Assembly (NCBI GenBank): GCA_005879655.1
Contig: VBJK01000078.1
Span: 1 to 64,000 of the forward strand
Direction: 5' to 3'
Source of the DNA: Chloroflexota bacterium
Lineage (GTDB): Bacteria; Chloroflexota; Ktedonobacteria; Ktedonobacterales; Ktedonobacteraceae
DNA: 64,000 nucleotides
Below the pieces are notes generated by a model that saw nothing but the letters and a program-made list of their open reading frames with translations, was not told the DNA's origin and did not search any database. Of this stretch, positions 26,358 through 34,816 are shown in pieces. The position numbers were made by a program, and so were the translations under genes. Within the stretch, counting starts at the first letter, position 1; every line of letters starts with the position of its first letter.

Positions 26358-27242
26358 TCAACCAGCGGCGCGACAAGTAAAGACGGTAATTTCTGGACGA
26401 CAATTAAAACGTACTTGAGGCTCTACGGTACCTAGCCCTCGACTTGTATAATGCCACATCGTTTGCACACGGTATAGCCCCGCTTGATAGCGCTTACCAA
26501 GATAGGGCAAGCGCAAAGCCCCACGCCCCGGCAGCCGTACCTGCCCACCATGGGTATGACCAGAAAGCTGCACATCTATACGCCCGGTTGCCGCCGCTAC
26601 ATCGGCAAAATCAGGCTCATGGACGAGCAGCAGGGCCGCGCCTTCCGCTGGCAAGGTCTGTAACAGAGGGGTCAGTATAGTCTGGTGCGCCCAAACAGGA
26701 ACGTAATTATCCTCAGGCCGTACCCACAAATCATCCATACCGACAAGATGGAGCATGGTATTAGCGCGCTGAATGGTATGTACGCGATTGTTGAGTTCCT
26801 GGATACCATAAGCACGAATCAGTGTACTTACTTCATTAGCATCGCTCCAATGGTCATGATTGCCAAGTACAGCAAAAACGCCATCACGCGCCCGCAATCC
26901 CTTTAACACCGAGAGTGTATCAGCCATGCCATCATACAAATAGGTGACAAAGTCGCCAGTAATGACTATCAAATCGGGATTTTGCGCATTCGCCGCCCCT
27001 ACCACATATGAGAGACGCCCTGCATCCATCCAGGTCATATCTGCATGTATATCACTTAGCTGAACAATACGATAGCCATTAAATGCTGGTGCAAGACGCG
27101 ATAGATGCAGATTAACCGATACCACATCCAGCCATGCTGGCTCAATGGTGCCCATATAAAAGAGGGAACCACTCCCCGCCACCACGGCCCCCATACCCGC
27201 TATACCTGTATACTTAAGAATATCTCTTCGTTTTAAAAACAT
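26358..27242 (-). CDS. Metallophosphoesterase, Tat-type exported
   Basis: About 294 residues from the ATG at 27242. The N-terminus M-F-L-K-R-R-D-I-L-K-Y-T-G-I-A has a twin-arginine-like signal. The calcineurin-like fold has all metal motifs: Q-L-S-D-I-H-A-D, V-I-T-G-D-F-V, V-L-G-N-H-D-H-W, L-V-H-E-P-D and L-S-G-H-T-H-G-G-Q. It resembles the YaeI/YkuE group of exported phosphodiesterases. Substrate not known. A longer frame to 27302 lacks a ribosome site. Confidence 0.88.
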   Translation of the reverse strand: MFLKRRDILKYTGIAGMGAVVAGSGSLFYMGTIEPAWLDVVSVNLHLSRLAPAFNGYRIVQLSDIHADMTWMDAGRLSYVVGAANAQNPDLIVITGDFVTYLYDGMADTLSVLKGLRARDGVFAVLGNHDHWSDANEVSTLIRAYGIQELNNRVHTIQRANTMLHLVGMDDLWVRPEDNYVPVWAHQTILTPLLQTLPAEGAALLLVHEPDFADVAAATGRIDVQLSGHTHGGQVRLPGRGALRLPYLGKRYQAGLYRVQTMWHYTSRGLGTVEPQVRFNCRPEITVFTCRAAG

Positions 27243-27499
27243 ACCTATCACGCCCTTTATGCTTAACAACAATGTATCTATTACATTGTACGATTGTAGC
27301 AAGAGAAAGTTTGAGACAGACCATGTATAAGCCAGAAACGCTATCCTTAGAGACCTTAAAGATGCTTTAAGAATTTCTTAGCGCTTTTATAAGGGAGACA
27401 TGATTGAAACTCTTTATCATAGCATACCGTGTTACTATGTGTATATACAAGGAATACTCCAAATAGTCCATCTCGAAATGATCAAAAGGAGGTTTTACT

Positions 27500-27793
27500 A
27501 TGCTTAGTTTGGTGCTCGCAGACATTAGCCTTACCTCGATTGTATGGTGGTTGTTCGTAGGTTTGATCGCTGGCTTCCTGGCCACAGTGGTGATGCGTGG
27601 TGGTGGCTACGGTCTCATTGGCGACATCGTCCTCGGTATTCTTGGCGCTGTCATTGGTGGTTTCCTGGCTGGCCTCGTCGGACTGGGTTCAGCGGGCTTG
27701 ATTGGAACGATCATCATTGCCTTCATTGGCGCTTGTATCCTGATTGCCCTGTTGCGCATGGTCTCACGCAGGTATCCACCAGCACGCTTGTAA
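27500..27793 (+). CDS. GlsB/YeaQ/YmgE-type small membrane protein
   Basis: Ninety-seven residues, three hydrophobic Gly-rich helices with G-L-I-A-G-F-L-A and G-D-I-V-L-G-I-L-G-A-V-I-G-G typical of the transglycosylase-associated (GlsB/YeaQ/YmgE) stress family. An AAAGGAGG ribosome site lies eight bases before ATG, suggesting high expression. These proteins are often induced by stress; molecular function unknown. Ends in a terminator at 27814. Confidence 0.88.
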   Translation: MLSLVLADISLTSIVWWLFVGLIAGFLATVVMRGGGYGLIGDIVLGILGAVIGGFLAGLVGLGSAGLIGTIIIAFIGACILIALLRMVSRRYPPARL

Positions 27794-27813
27794 GCAAGCA
27801 CTTGGCAACATTT

Positions 27814-27845
27814 GGGGAGTGGTTTGAGAGAATCACTCCCTTTTT
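27814..27845 (+). terminator. Terminator of the GlsB-like gene
   Basis: GGGAGTG / CACTCCC arms followed by five T residues. Confidence 0.8.
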
Positions 27846-28068
27846 GCGTTCTCAGTTCCACCACATTTCAAAAAGTTTGCAACAGCAAAGATAACCCCTC
27901 GGTCAAGACACACAAGAAATAATGGACGTATATCCTCAAGTCCAGCGAGGTATATTGCAAACAATAACGATCATTACCACCGACATAGCAATCGAACAGT
28001 GTTACACTTATATTACCATGACAAATGTTATTGGTGACATCCCGCTAGAGCGCTGGAGAATGATCTTG

Positions 28069-28941
28069 ATGTCAATAGAACCAAACAGGAGTAGCTATCC
28101 TTGTTTCATTAACGCAGACAGTGGAGCAGAAGTAGCACGCCAGATGGAACAGCACATGCTTCTCACCACTGTAATGGGCGGTATCTTGGCCGAACACCCT
28201 GACTTGTCACAGGTCCGTAGAATACTCGATGTCTGTTGTGGCCCAGGTAGTTGGGTGCTTGAGACTGCATTTACCTACCCGGAAATCGAAGTGATTGGTA
28301 TCGATGGCAATCAGAATATGATTAACTATGCACGTGCTCAAGCACACGTACAAGGCTTGCACAATGCACACTTTTTTGTGATGGATATACGCGAGCCGCT
28401 TGATTTTCCCGTTGCCACGTTCGATATCGTCAATGCCCGCTTTATACACTTCTTTATCTCTAAATACGAGTGGCCCTACATCATAAAAGAGCTTGCACGC
28501 ATGACTACCCGTGACGGTATTATCCGCCTGACCGACTTCGATGAGCTAGGCGTCAGTAATAGTCCTGCTCACGAGAAGATGAAATATTTATACGCACAGG
28601 CATGCATGCGCAATAGACAAAGCTTTCATCAGTTCTATGGCAGATCCCATAATGGTCTCACACCGTTACTGGCTCGCTTCTTACGCGACGTTGGTTGCGA
28701 AAATATTCAGGAGCAAGCCTATATTCTCAATTACTCCACTGGTCATAGCTTAGCAGTAAAGAACTACCACAATTTCAAAATGCTCTATAAGCTAGGACAA
28801 CCATTCTTACTAGCGATGGGTGTCGCAACACAAGAGGAGATAGATGAAGTCTACGATCAGATGTTATTAGAGATGCAAACAGAAGGTTTTTGTGCGCACT
28901 GGTACTTTCTGAGCGCATGGGGCAATAAACCTGGGCAGTGA
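28069..28941 (+). CDS. SAM-dependent methyltransferase (class I)
   Basis: About 290 residues from the ATG at 28069 (GGAGAA ten bases upstream; the frame is open to 27922). The Rossmann motif I is I-L-D-V-C-C-G-P-G-S-W-V, motif II E-V-I-G-I-D-G-N, then F-D-I-V-N-A-R-F and G-G-I/D-G-I-I-R-L-T-D. The C-terminal helical part may contact the substrate. Substrate unknown; neighbours give no hint. Confidence 0.8.
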   Translation: MSIEPNRSSYPCFINADSGAEVARQMEQHMLLTTVMGGILAEHPDLSQVRRILDVCCGPGSWVLETAFTYPEIEVIGIDGNQNMINYARAQAHVQGLHNAHFFVMDIREPLDFPVATFDIVNARFIHFFISKYEWPYIIKELARMTTRDGIIRLTDFDELGVSNSPAHEKMKYLYAQACMRNRQSFHQFYGRSHNGLTPLLARFLRDVGCENIQEQAYILNYSTGHSLAVKNYHNFKMLYKLGQPFLLAMGVATQEEIDEVYDQMLLEMQTEGFCAHWYFLSAWGNKPGQ

Positions 28942-29209
28942 CGAGAAAAAAAACCGGTAAAAGCAAGCAGGCGGTAATTCAGTACTTTCCTACTACTAAA
29001 CGGTCACTTCACCTTAGCACCATGACAAAGTATTGTACTCTCCACTAGTAGTTCTCTTTGCGACGAGAAGAGAAACAATAATACACGTTCATACAGCATT
29101 CACCTTTTACGTGTATTGATGAAGAGAAACTTACTAACATAGGATACTTAATACTGTACTCCTTCTCAAGCAATAGATAGCTATAGAGAAAAATGGTGTT
29201 TTCTATAGG

Positions 29210-29223
29210 TAAGTAATTACTTA
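29210..29223 (+). promoter_or_regulatory. Perfect 14-base palindrome before the S53 gene
   Basis: TAAGTAATTACTTA lies 20 bases before the GTG start and is flanked on both sides by TATAGG-like repeats (CTATAGG and TTATAGG). Candidate operator. The other ~270 bases of this gap show nothing clear. Confidence 0.35.
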
Positions 29224-29243
29224 TAGGCTAAGAGAGGCAGATT

Positions 29244-30624
29244 GTGAAAAATCACAAGCAACGTTTACGCTATGTTCTCCTGAGTTCCGCCACCGTTCTC
29301 GTCGTCTTGCTAGGCGTTATCGTCGGTGTGACAGTGTTCCATGCTCAGACGGGAGCACAGGCCGCGGGGCTAGACAACCACACGACTGGTTCTGCTATAG
29401 ACGATCAGCTCACAGAAGTAACCCCCATGCATCCGATGTATGAGATGGCAGTCACGATGGCAGGACAGGCCAATCAAGCGCAAGTAGCTTGCCTTGCCAG
29501 CCCAAAACCTCCACTGTGCTATAGCCCACAACAACTGCGCCAGGCGTATGGTATAGCACCGCTTCTGCAAGCAGGTGTTACAGGAAAAGGACGTATCATT
29601 ACTATTATTGATGCATTTCAAGCTCCCACGATCCGTGGGGATCTGCATCTCTTCGATCAGCTATTTCGCTTGAGGTGAGATAACATTAGATGTAGAATGG
29701 GCACATGCTATTGCGCCCGATGCCACGATCAACCTTGTGCTGGCGAATCCGAAGAACAAAACCATTCAGGGACAACTGACGGCTTTGCTGCAAGCTACCA
29801 ATTTTGCCGTCACCCACAATATAGGGAGCGTCATTTCCCAAAGCTTCGGCACCAGCGAAGTCTGCCTTGGTACTAAATTTCTGCAAGCGGCACACGAGAT
29901 CTTCCGCAAGGCTCGCGCACAACAACAGACCGTCTTTGCCTCAGCTGGCGACTCTGGAGCCGGTACGATACAGTGCAATGCTAACGGCAAACCTGTCACC
30001 CTTGCTCAAGGCGTCAATTATCCCGCCAGCGATCCCTTAGTCACCAGCGTGGGTGGCACAACACTGCTGGCGACAAAAGCAGGCAACTATCTACGAGAAG
30101 TGGCCTGGAATGAATCGGCCAAAGGGGCAGGCGCAACTGGTGGCGGTATCAGTAAAGTCTTCGCCTTGCCCAACTTCCAACAAAACATTGTCAAGAGCAA
30201 GATGCGTGGTGCCTCCGATATCGCGCTGGTGGCTGACCCATTAACCGGTGTTCCTATTGTCACTAGCTCACTAATGCCGGGCAAGACCGTTGTTATTCCT
30301 ATCGGTGGCACCAGCGTTGGGGCACCTGTAGCTGCTGGCATGACGGCACTATTGGATCAGGCCATGGGCATGCGTACAGGTTTTCTCAATACGGCCTTCT
30401 ATCGCCTGCTGCCAAATGCTGCATATGCACAAGCATTCCATGATATACGGACGGGCAATAATACCTTCGTGTTCCAGGCGCAGGATAGAAGAATAGTGAC
30501 CGTTCCTGGTTTCAAAACGGCCCCTGGTTGGGATGCTCCCACGGGTCTGGGTACACCAAATGTGGCGAACCTTGCTAAGTTCTTGCCCAAACTCATCAAA
30601 GCTAATGATGGTGCTACATTGTAA
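29244..30624 (+). pseudogene. Secreted S53 (sedolisin) peptidase with internal deletion and frameshift
   Basis: Start GTG at 29244 with GAGAGG upstream, followed by a signal peptide (V-V-L-L-G-V-I-V-G-V-T-V). The mature part begins Y-S-P-Q-Q-L-R-Q-A-Y-G, so no long prodomain is encoded. At 29678 the frame ends after F-D-Q-L-F-R-L; the S53 sequence resumes in another frame with G-E-I-T-L-D-V-E-W-A-H-A-I-A-P. About 25 residues usual between these points are absent. Downstream everything is intact: catalytic Glu and Asp in G-E-I-T-L-D, oxyanion Asp in S-A-G-D-S-G, nucleophile Ser in G-G-T-S-V-G-A-P, and the terminal W-D-A-P-T-G-L-G-T-P. As it stands no full enzyme can be made. Confidence 0.8.
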
Positions 30625-30729
30625 TGTAAGGGGACAGAAGCAACATGCCTTCCCTGTTATGGGAAACTGAGAACAGTTTGGTGGGACTCTGTATAGTAAA
30701 AATGAATAGGAACACTATTCCAATGCGCA

Positions 30730-30771
30730 CGATAGACCTGTTGCCAGTATGGACTGGCAACAGGTCTATCG
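30730..30771 (+). terminator. Perfect 19-bp hairpin after the S53 gene
   Basis: Arms 30730-30748 and 30753-30771 are exactly complementary with a four-base loop; no T tract. It lies about 105 bases after the S53 stop. Confidence 0.65.
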
Positions 30772-30848
30772 AGGCACAAACGAACGCATTGAAGTACTAG
30801 CAGAGGCAATGCTGCCCTCTGCATCATATATACAGGGAGCTTATATTC

Positions 30849-31202
30849 ATGAAAGCAAGTTCAACAGATAAAGGGCACGTTGTCGTTGGTAAGGATGAAC
30901 TAATTCATCAAATTGCAGCCCGCGCAGGTATGAATCTGAAAGAGACAAGCAAGGTGATTAATGCCTTCACCGAAGTTGTTCGGGAAGGTGTAGCCCAGGG
31001 ACACGAGGTACGCCTCATGGGTTTTGGAACCTGGAATTTGCGTAGTGTCGCCGCGCGTCGCGTTAAGTCCATTCGTGGCGGCGATCAGATCATAATTCCA
31101 GCCCGCAAGCGCGTCGGCTTTTCTGTCGGTGCAGTACTTTCTCAAGCCGCACAGGGTTATCTAAAAAATGCCAATAGACATGAGCGCAACGTAGCAAAAT
31201 AA
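30849..31202 (+). CDS. HU/IHF family DNA-binding protein
   Basis: A 117-residue HU protein. After a ~15-residue extension the fold is typical: K-D-E-L-I-H-Q-I-A-A-R-A-G, V-I-N-A-F-T-E-V-V, V-R-L-M-G-F-G-T-W and the DNA-contact arm up to A-R-K-R-V-G-F-S-V-G. The C-terminal 20 residues are extra. It bends and compacts DNA. CAGGGAG lies ten bases before the ATG. It is convergent with the next gene and shares a hairpin with it. Confidence 0.9.
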   Translation: MKASSTDKGHVVVGKDELIHQIAARAGMNLKETSKVINAFTEVVREGVAQGHEVRLMGFGTWNLRSVAARRVKSIRGGDQIIIPARKRVGFSVGAVLSQAAQGYLKNANRHERNVAK

Positions 31203-31203
31203 C

Positions 31204-31258
31204 AAGAAAGAGCTATGATGCGCGAGTGTAAATTGCTCGCACATCATAGCTCTTTCTT
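31204..31258. terminator. Bidirectional terminator overlapping the next gene's stop
   Basis: AAGAAAGAGCTATGATG (31204-31220) pairs perfectly with 31242-31258; the inner CGCGAG / CTCGC extends the stem. It starts one base after the HU stop and contains the TGA and last codons of the minus-strand gene. Confidence 0.8.
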
Positions 31259-32041
31259 ATTGCTTTGTTGGAAAAACTGCTCTACCTGACGATGTTCGGC
31301 AAGCTTGAGAGGACGGAACCCCCCCTGATCATTGAGAAACACCGTGCGCGATTCCTGAAAGCTGATAACCATGTCCGGCAGGTGATCACCGTTTACATCC
31401 AGAAAACTCAATGTAGCTGGCACGAGGTCGCTGTCTGGACCATATAATTGTGGACCAATATAGATACGAGCATGAGTAGCATCACCACCAGGTATTTCAA
31501 TAATTTCGATATGACCACTGAGATTAATTGCGACAAAATGACTTTTATTCCCTGATTGCTCGTTATGCCCAACCCATGCATCTACTTGATACGTACGCGG
31601 GCGGCCATAGTGGATATCATCCATCACTATATGAAACCAGCCCAATGCCGTGCTAAGACCCATCCATAATAAGAGCATAGCGAACATCCCTAAACTCAGA
31701 TAGAGGAGCGGGTGCACCTGCAAGGATCTCATCTCGCGTGACCCCACCCAGGCTAGACGTGACGTTCTGGGTAGTAGTCCGGCGATCGACCATGCAGGCC
31801 GCATGACTTGGCCTGCTTTGGCCACATTTGACTCTTCTCCCTCATCGCTACGCTGCCACTCAGCGACATCGTCGCCCGTATCAGCCAGAGAAAGACGTGG
31901 ACGCGAGGCCCGTTGTACGGCTGGCACCGTGGCTGCCGTAACGACGGAACGTTTACCAGCTATGGGTGTACCATCTAACACAGGGCGATGGCGTAGTACA
32001 CTGCGCGGTGTAACCTCATCAAAAGTTTCAATGATAGGCAT
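31244..32041 (-). CDS. Membrane protein with FG-GAP-like calcium repeat
   Basis: A 265-residue protein with a Ser/Arg-rich cytoplasmic N-terminus (~1-125), one membrane helix (Y-L-S-L-G-M-F-A-M-L-L-L-W-M-G-L) and an exported domain. The domain contains D-V-N-G-D-H-L-P-D, a D-x-N-x-D-x-x-x-D calcium loop as in FG-GAP/VCBS repeats, which usually occur in beta-propellers. Only one such repeat is seen, so an incomplete propeller or edge blade is likely. Function unknown. Its 3' end lies in the shared hairpin with HU. Confidence 0.65.
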   Translation of the reverse strand: MPIIETFDEVTPRSVLRHRPVLDGTPIAGKRSVVTAATVPAVQRASRPRLSLADTGDDVAEWQRSDEGEESNVAKAGQVMRPAWSIAGLLPRTSRLAWVGSREMRSLQVHPLLYLSLGMFAMLLLWMGLSTALGWFHIVMDDIHYGRPRTYQVDAWVGHNEQSGNKSHFVAINLSGHIEIIEIPGGDATHARIYIGPQLYGPDSDLVPATLSFLDVNGDHLPDMVISFQESRTVFLNDQGGFRPLKLAEHRQVEQFFQQSNKKEL

Positions 32042-32164
32042 AGAAAAAAAATCTCCATTGTTGCTCTAAAAATATCTTAAAACCAGAGCTATGTTATTTT
32101 ATCAAAAGATCTCTTTTCTGGGCAAAAAAATCGCTAACAATTAGCCAGAATGGGGGAATAACTA

Positions 32165-33109
32165 TTAGAGAGCGGCTTCGTCCTCAAGTATGGCTTGTAG
32201 GTCAGGCGGCAAGGGTGCCTCGAAGGACATCTTTACCCCGCTGGTGGGATGCACAAACTCTAATTGCTGTGCATGCAAGAATTGACGCTGTAAAGCCATA
32301 CGCTTGCGCACAGCTTTTGCACCGTAGATGGGATCACCCACAACGGGATGGCCTATCGCTTGTAAATGTACGCGAATCTGATGAGTACGCCCGGTCTCTA
32401 ATTGCAAACGTAAGAGGGTATGACGATGAAAACGTTTCAGCACCCAGAAGTGGGTACGCGCTTGCCTGCTGTCTGTTACTGTAATGGTCATCTGCTGGCG
32501 ATGACGTGGGTCGCGCCCAATAGGAGCATCGATACTGCCTTTTTCGAGTTCGACGATCCCTTCAACTAATGCCAGATAACGCTTCACCACTTCGTGCCGC
32601 TTCATTTGTTCTACCAATGCGGCCTGCGTACCTGTATTCCTGGCGACGACGAGTAGACCAGAAGTATCCCGATCCAGTCTATGCACGATGCCTGGACGCT
32701 GGCCCTCCTCCATCTGCTGCAATGCAGGATAGTACGCAACTAGGGCGTTCACTAAGGTATCATCAGCATGACCAGGCGCAGGATGCACAACCATACCAGC
32801 GGCTTTATTAATCACGAACAGGTCGTCATCCTCATAGCAGATATCTAGAGGCAAGGCTTGCGGCTTGACTTGCTGTTGTTGCGCAACTGGCAGTGCTTGT
32901 AACATCTCTATGCTATCGCCCGCACGTAGAGCATAACTAGCTTTCGTCAAGCGTCCATTGACCAAGACTTGCCCATCGGCAATCAATTGCTGTACACCTG
33001 TACGCGAAAGCTGCTCCAGAGCGCTGACAAGGAAACGGTCAAGCCGTAACCCGATCTGCTCCGCTTGGATTGTCCATACGTATGCTGGTACTCTTTCAGG
33101 GTTGTGCAT
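32165..33109 (-). CDS. rluD: RluA/RluD-family 23S rRNA pseudouridine synthase
   Basis: About 314 residues from the ATG at 33109 (MHNPERVPAYVWTI). An N-terminal S4 RNA-binding domain (R-L-D-R-F-L-V, V-L-V-N-G-R) precedes the catalytic domain with V-H-R-L-D-R-D-T-S-G-L (catalytic Asp in the second Arg-Leu-Asp) and T-G-R-T-H-Q-I-R-V-H. It makes pseudouridine in RNA; RluD-type specificity for 23S helix 69 is likely but not certain. It overlaps the end of lspA by 14 bases, a gene order common in many bacteria. Confidence 0.9.
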   Translation of the reverse strand: MHNPERVPAYVWTIQAEQIGLRLDRFLVSALEQLSRTGVQQLIADGQVLVNGRLTKASYALRAGDSIEMLQALPVAQQQQVKPQALPLDICYEDDDLFVINKAAGMVVHPAPGHADDTLVNALVAYYPALQQMEEGQRPGIVHRLDRDTSGLLVVARNTGTQAALVEQMKRHEVVKRYLALVEGIVELEKGSIDAPIGRDPRHRQQMTITVTDSRQARTHFWVLKRFHRHTLLRLQLETGRTHQIRVHLQAIGHPVVGDPIYGAKAVRKRMALQRQFLHAQQLEFVHPTSGVKMSFEAPLPPDLQAILEDEAAL

Positions 33110-33677
33110 CTCGCTCCGTTGGGCGTAATGTGCCGCTCGCCTTCTGCGCCGCGCTTCTCTGCTGAGCTGCATCACCTGAGAATGGTAATCCCCCAAAAAG
33201 CAGCAGTACAAAGAGGAGGAAGACACTCACCGAGATACAGGCATCTGCAACATTAAAGATGGCAAACTGATAACCTATCTCAGGTATGCGGAAGGAGATA
33301 AAATCAACAACAAATCCACCATGACGCACTCTATCGAGCAAATTTCCGGCGGCACCACCAATGATCATGCCAAAAATCATTTTATAGGCCAGTGATCCTG
33401 AGTTGAGCATGCGCATATAAAGGTAAGCCACCACAGCAATCGCTGCTACAATAAACAGGATAAGGATAGCATTATCGCGCAATAAACTAAAGGCAGCTCC
33501 ACTATTCTGAACGTAGTACAAGCCCAGATACTGCCCAATAAGGGGCATAAATGGCTTACTCTGTGGTGGACTCAGAGCCTCTACCACGAAAGATTTTGTC
33601 CATTGATCAAGTGCAACGACCACAAAAACCGTCAATAAAGCCAATGCATCATAGAGACGCGCACGCCGAAAAACCAC
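33096..33677 (-). CDS. lspA: Lipoprotein signal peptidase (signal peptidase II)
   Basis: A 193-residue protein with four membrane helices. The catalytic Asp pair lies in G-N-L-L-D-R-V and F-N-V-A-D-A, the conserved LspA motifs; Q-N-S-G-A-A-F-S is also typical. It removes signal peptides from prolipoproteins such as the two in the copper island. The C-terminal ~25 residues (charged, R-S-A-A-Q-K) go beyond the usual length. Followed directly by the rluD-like gene. Confidence 0.93.
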   Translation of the reverse strand: MVFRRARLYDALALLTVFVVVALDQWTKSFVVEALSPPQSKPFMPLIGQYLGLYYVQNSGAAFSLLRDNAILILFIVAAIAVVAYLYMRMLNSGSLAYKMIFGMIIGGAAGNLLDRVRHGGFVVDFISFRIPEIGYQFAIFNVADACISVSVFLLFVLLLFGGLPFSGDAAQQRSAAQKASGTLRPTERDAQP

Positions 33678-33790
33678 GCTGCTCTGTTCTTCCTTTCCTC
33701 AGCAAGAGATGGGTTACGCGACTATTGTACCATAGACCGAAAATGCCGTCCTAATTAGCAGTACTGAGACAAAAAGTCCCCCTCCGTGCC

Positions 33791-33855
33791 CCGGCCCCCC
33801 GGCCCCTCCCCAGGGCATCCCTTGTGGGTGCCCTGGGGAGGGGCCGGGGGGCCGG
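33791..33855. repeat. GC-rich perfect 27-bp hairpin (REP-like core inside)
   Basis: Arms 33791-33817 and 33829-33855 are exactly complementary and contain runs of six C or G; the loop region (AGGGCATCCC...GGGTGCCCT) is a variant of the palindromic repeat at 998-1021. It lies between dksA-like and lspA on the minus strand and probably ends transcription from the dksA-like gene. Confidence 0.75.
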
Positions 33856-33889
33856 AGGGCTTATTTGAACTGTATTGCATCCAGACATC

Positions 33890-34288
33890 TTATGTAATGT
33901 CGGAATCGTAGAGTTCCTCACGGCTTAAATTTCTTTGTTCTAAAGCCGCCTCGTCTTTGATACAGCGTGCAGCCCACGGAAGAGCCGCCAGACGCTTCTC
34001 AGGGATAAGTTGCCCACATTCGATACAACGTCCATACGTGCCTTCTTCAATGCGTATGAGCGCAACCTGCACCTCGGCAAGCAATGCTTGCTCGTTGACG
34101 AGCAAAGATTGCTCCTGTTGCGTTTCAAGAAAATCGACGGCGATCTCTTCAAAATCGCGTGGTCCTTCATTGGCCTCGACTGGTCCTACCGGGGTAGGGT
34201 ATGCTTCGGTTAAGCCGCTGATCTGCGTTTGTAAGCTTGCCTGTTTCTCTTGCAGACGCTCTTTCATTTTTTGTATATCGATGGGCAT
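33890..34288 (-). CDS. TraR/DksA-type zinc finger protein with incomplete Cys set
   Basis: A 132-residue protein: coiled-coil N-terminal half, then E-E-G-T-Y-G-R-C-I-E-C-G-Q-L-I-P and R-L-A-A-L-P-W-A-A-R-C-I-K-D. The usual fourth zinc Cys is Asp in this protein (C-I-K-D instead of C-x-x-C). DksA-like proteins bind in the RNA polymerase secondary channel. The motif D-x-x-D at the coiled-coil tip is not clear, so a stress regulator rather than a true DksA is likely. A MITE-like copy lies just upstream of its start. Confidence 0.83.
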   Translation of the reverse strand: MPIDIQKMKERLQEKQASLQTQISGLTEAYPTPVGPVEANEGPRDFEEIAVDFLETQQEQSLLVNEQALLAEVQVALIRIEEGTYGRCIECGQLIPEKRLAALPWAARCIKDEAALEQRNLSREELYDSDIT

Positions 34289-34321
34289 GGCACATTCCTT
34301 TCCTTTGTTTTTGCTATTTGT

Positions 34322-34443
34322 CTAGTGCAGAAACAAGAGAGGTAGTAGGGCTTGGGGGTGGCATTTGGCGAAGACTCCCTGGCGTGGTTTGGGGTGTCCC
34401 CAAATCCTCCCATTCCCCAAAACTTTTCGGGATTTTGCACTAG
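34322..34443 (+). mobile_element. MITE-like element, copy C
   Basis: CTAGTGCAGAAAC...GATTTTGCACTAG, 122 bp, same interior as copies at 4748 and 12171. It lies 33 bases upstream of the DksA-like start codon, so it probably sits inside or next to that gene's promoter. Confidence 0.8.
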
Positions 34444-34816
34444 GTAAGTACCAGCGTTCGTACCGACACAAAAGCAGAAGCTTGTCAGGTCAACGCTGAA
34501 GTATCCCCTAGCTATATGCTATACTACTCATGTGAAACAGACGTTGACAACCAAACTCAACAGTCCTCCAAGGGAACCGCTGCAAAGCCTGTTTCCTGGT
34601 GGCCCAGGCTGTTCCCAGGATGATACAACAGATCGCGTAGTTGTGCAATACACGGTTCTTTTCTAAACGGGTTGCGTGGTTATGCACTAGACGAAAGAAA
34701 TTGTCATTGTCGCCTGTTTCTTCCGTAAAAACATCAGAGACATTTATCTATTCGACTGTATGTTATCCTGAAAAATAGACACATCAATGTTATATTCCAA
34801 CAAGGATAGATCTATC
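34444..34816. other. Divergent intergenic region before glgB
   Basis: About 370 bases with no gene and no clear operator. AAGGATAG before the glgB ATG at 34817 is the only feature I can support. Confidence 0.4.

Noticed and set aside
29244..30624. Selenocysteine at the TGA in the S53 gene
   Set aside because: Reading through the TGA at 29676-29678 stays out of the frame of the peptidase; the missing residues show a deletion instead.
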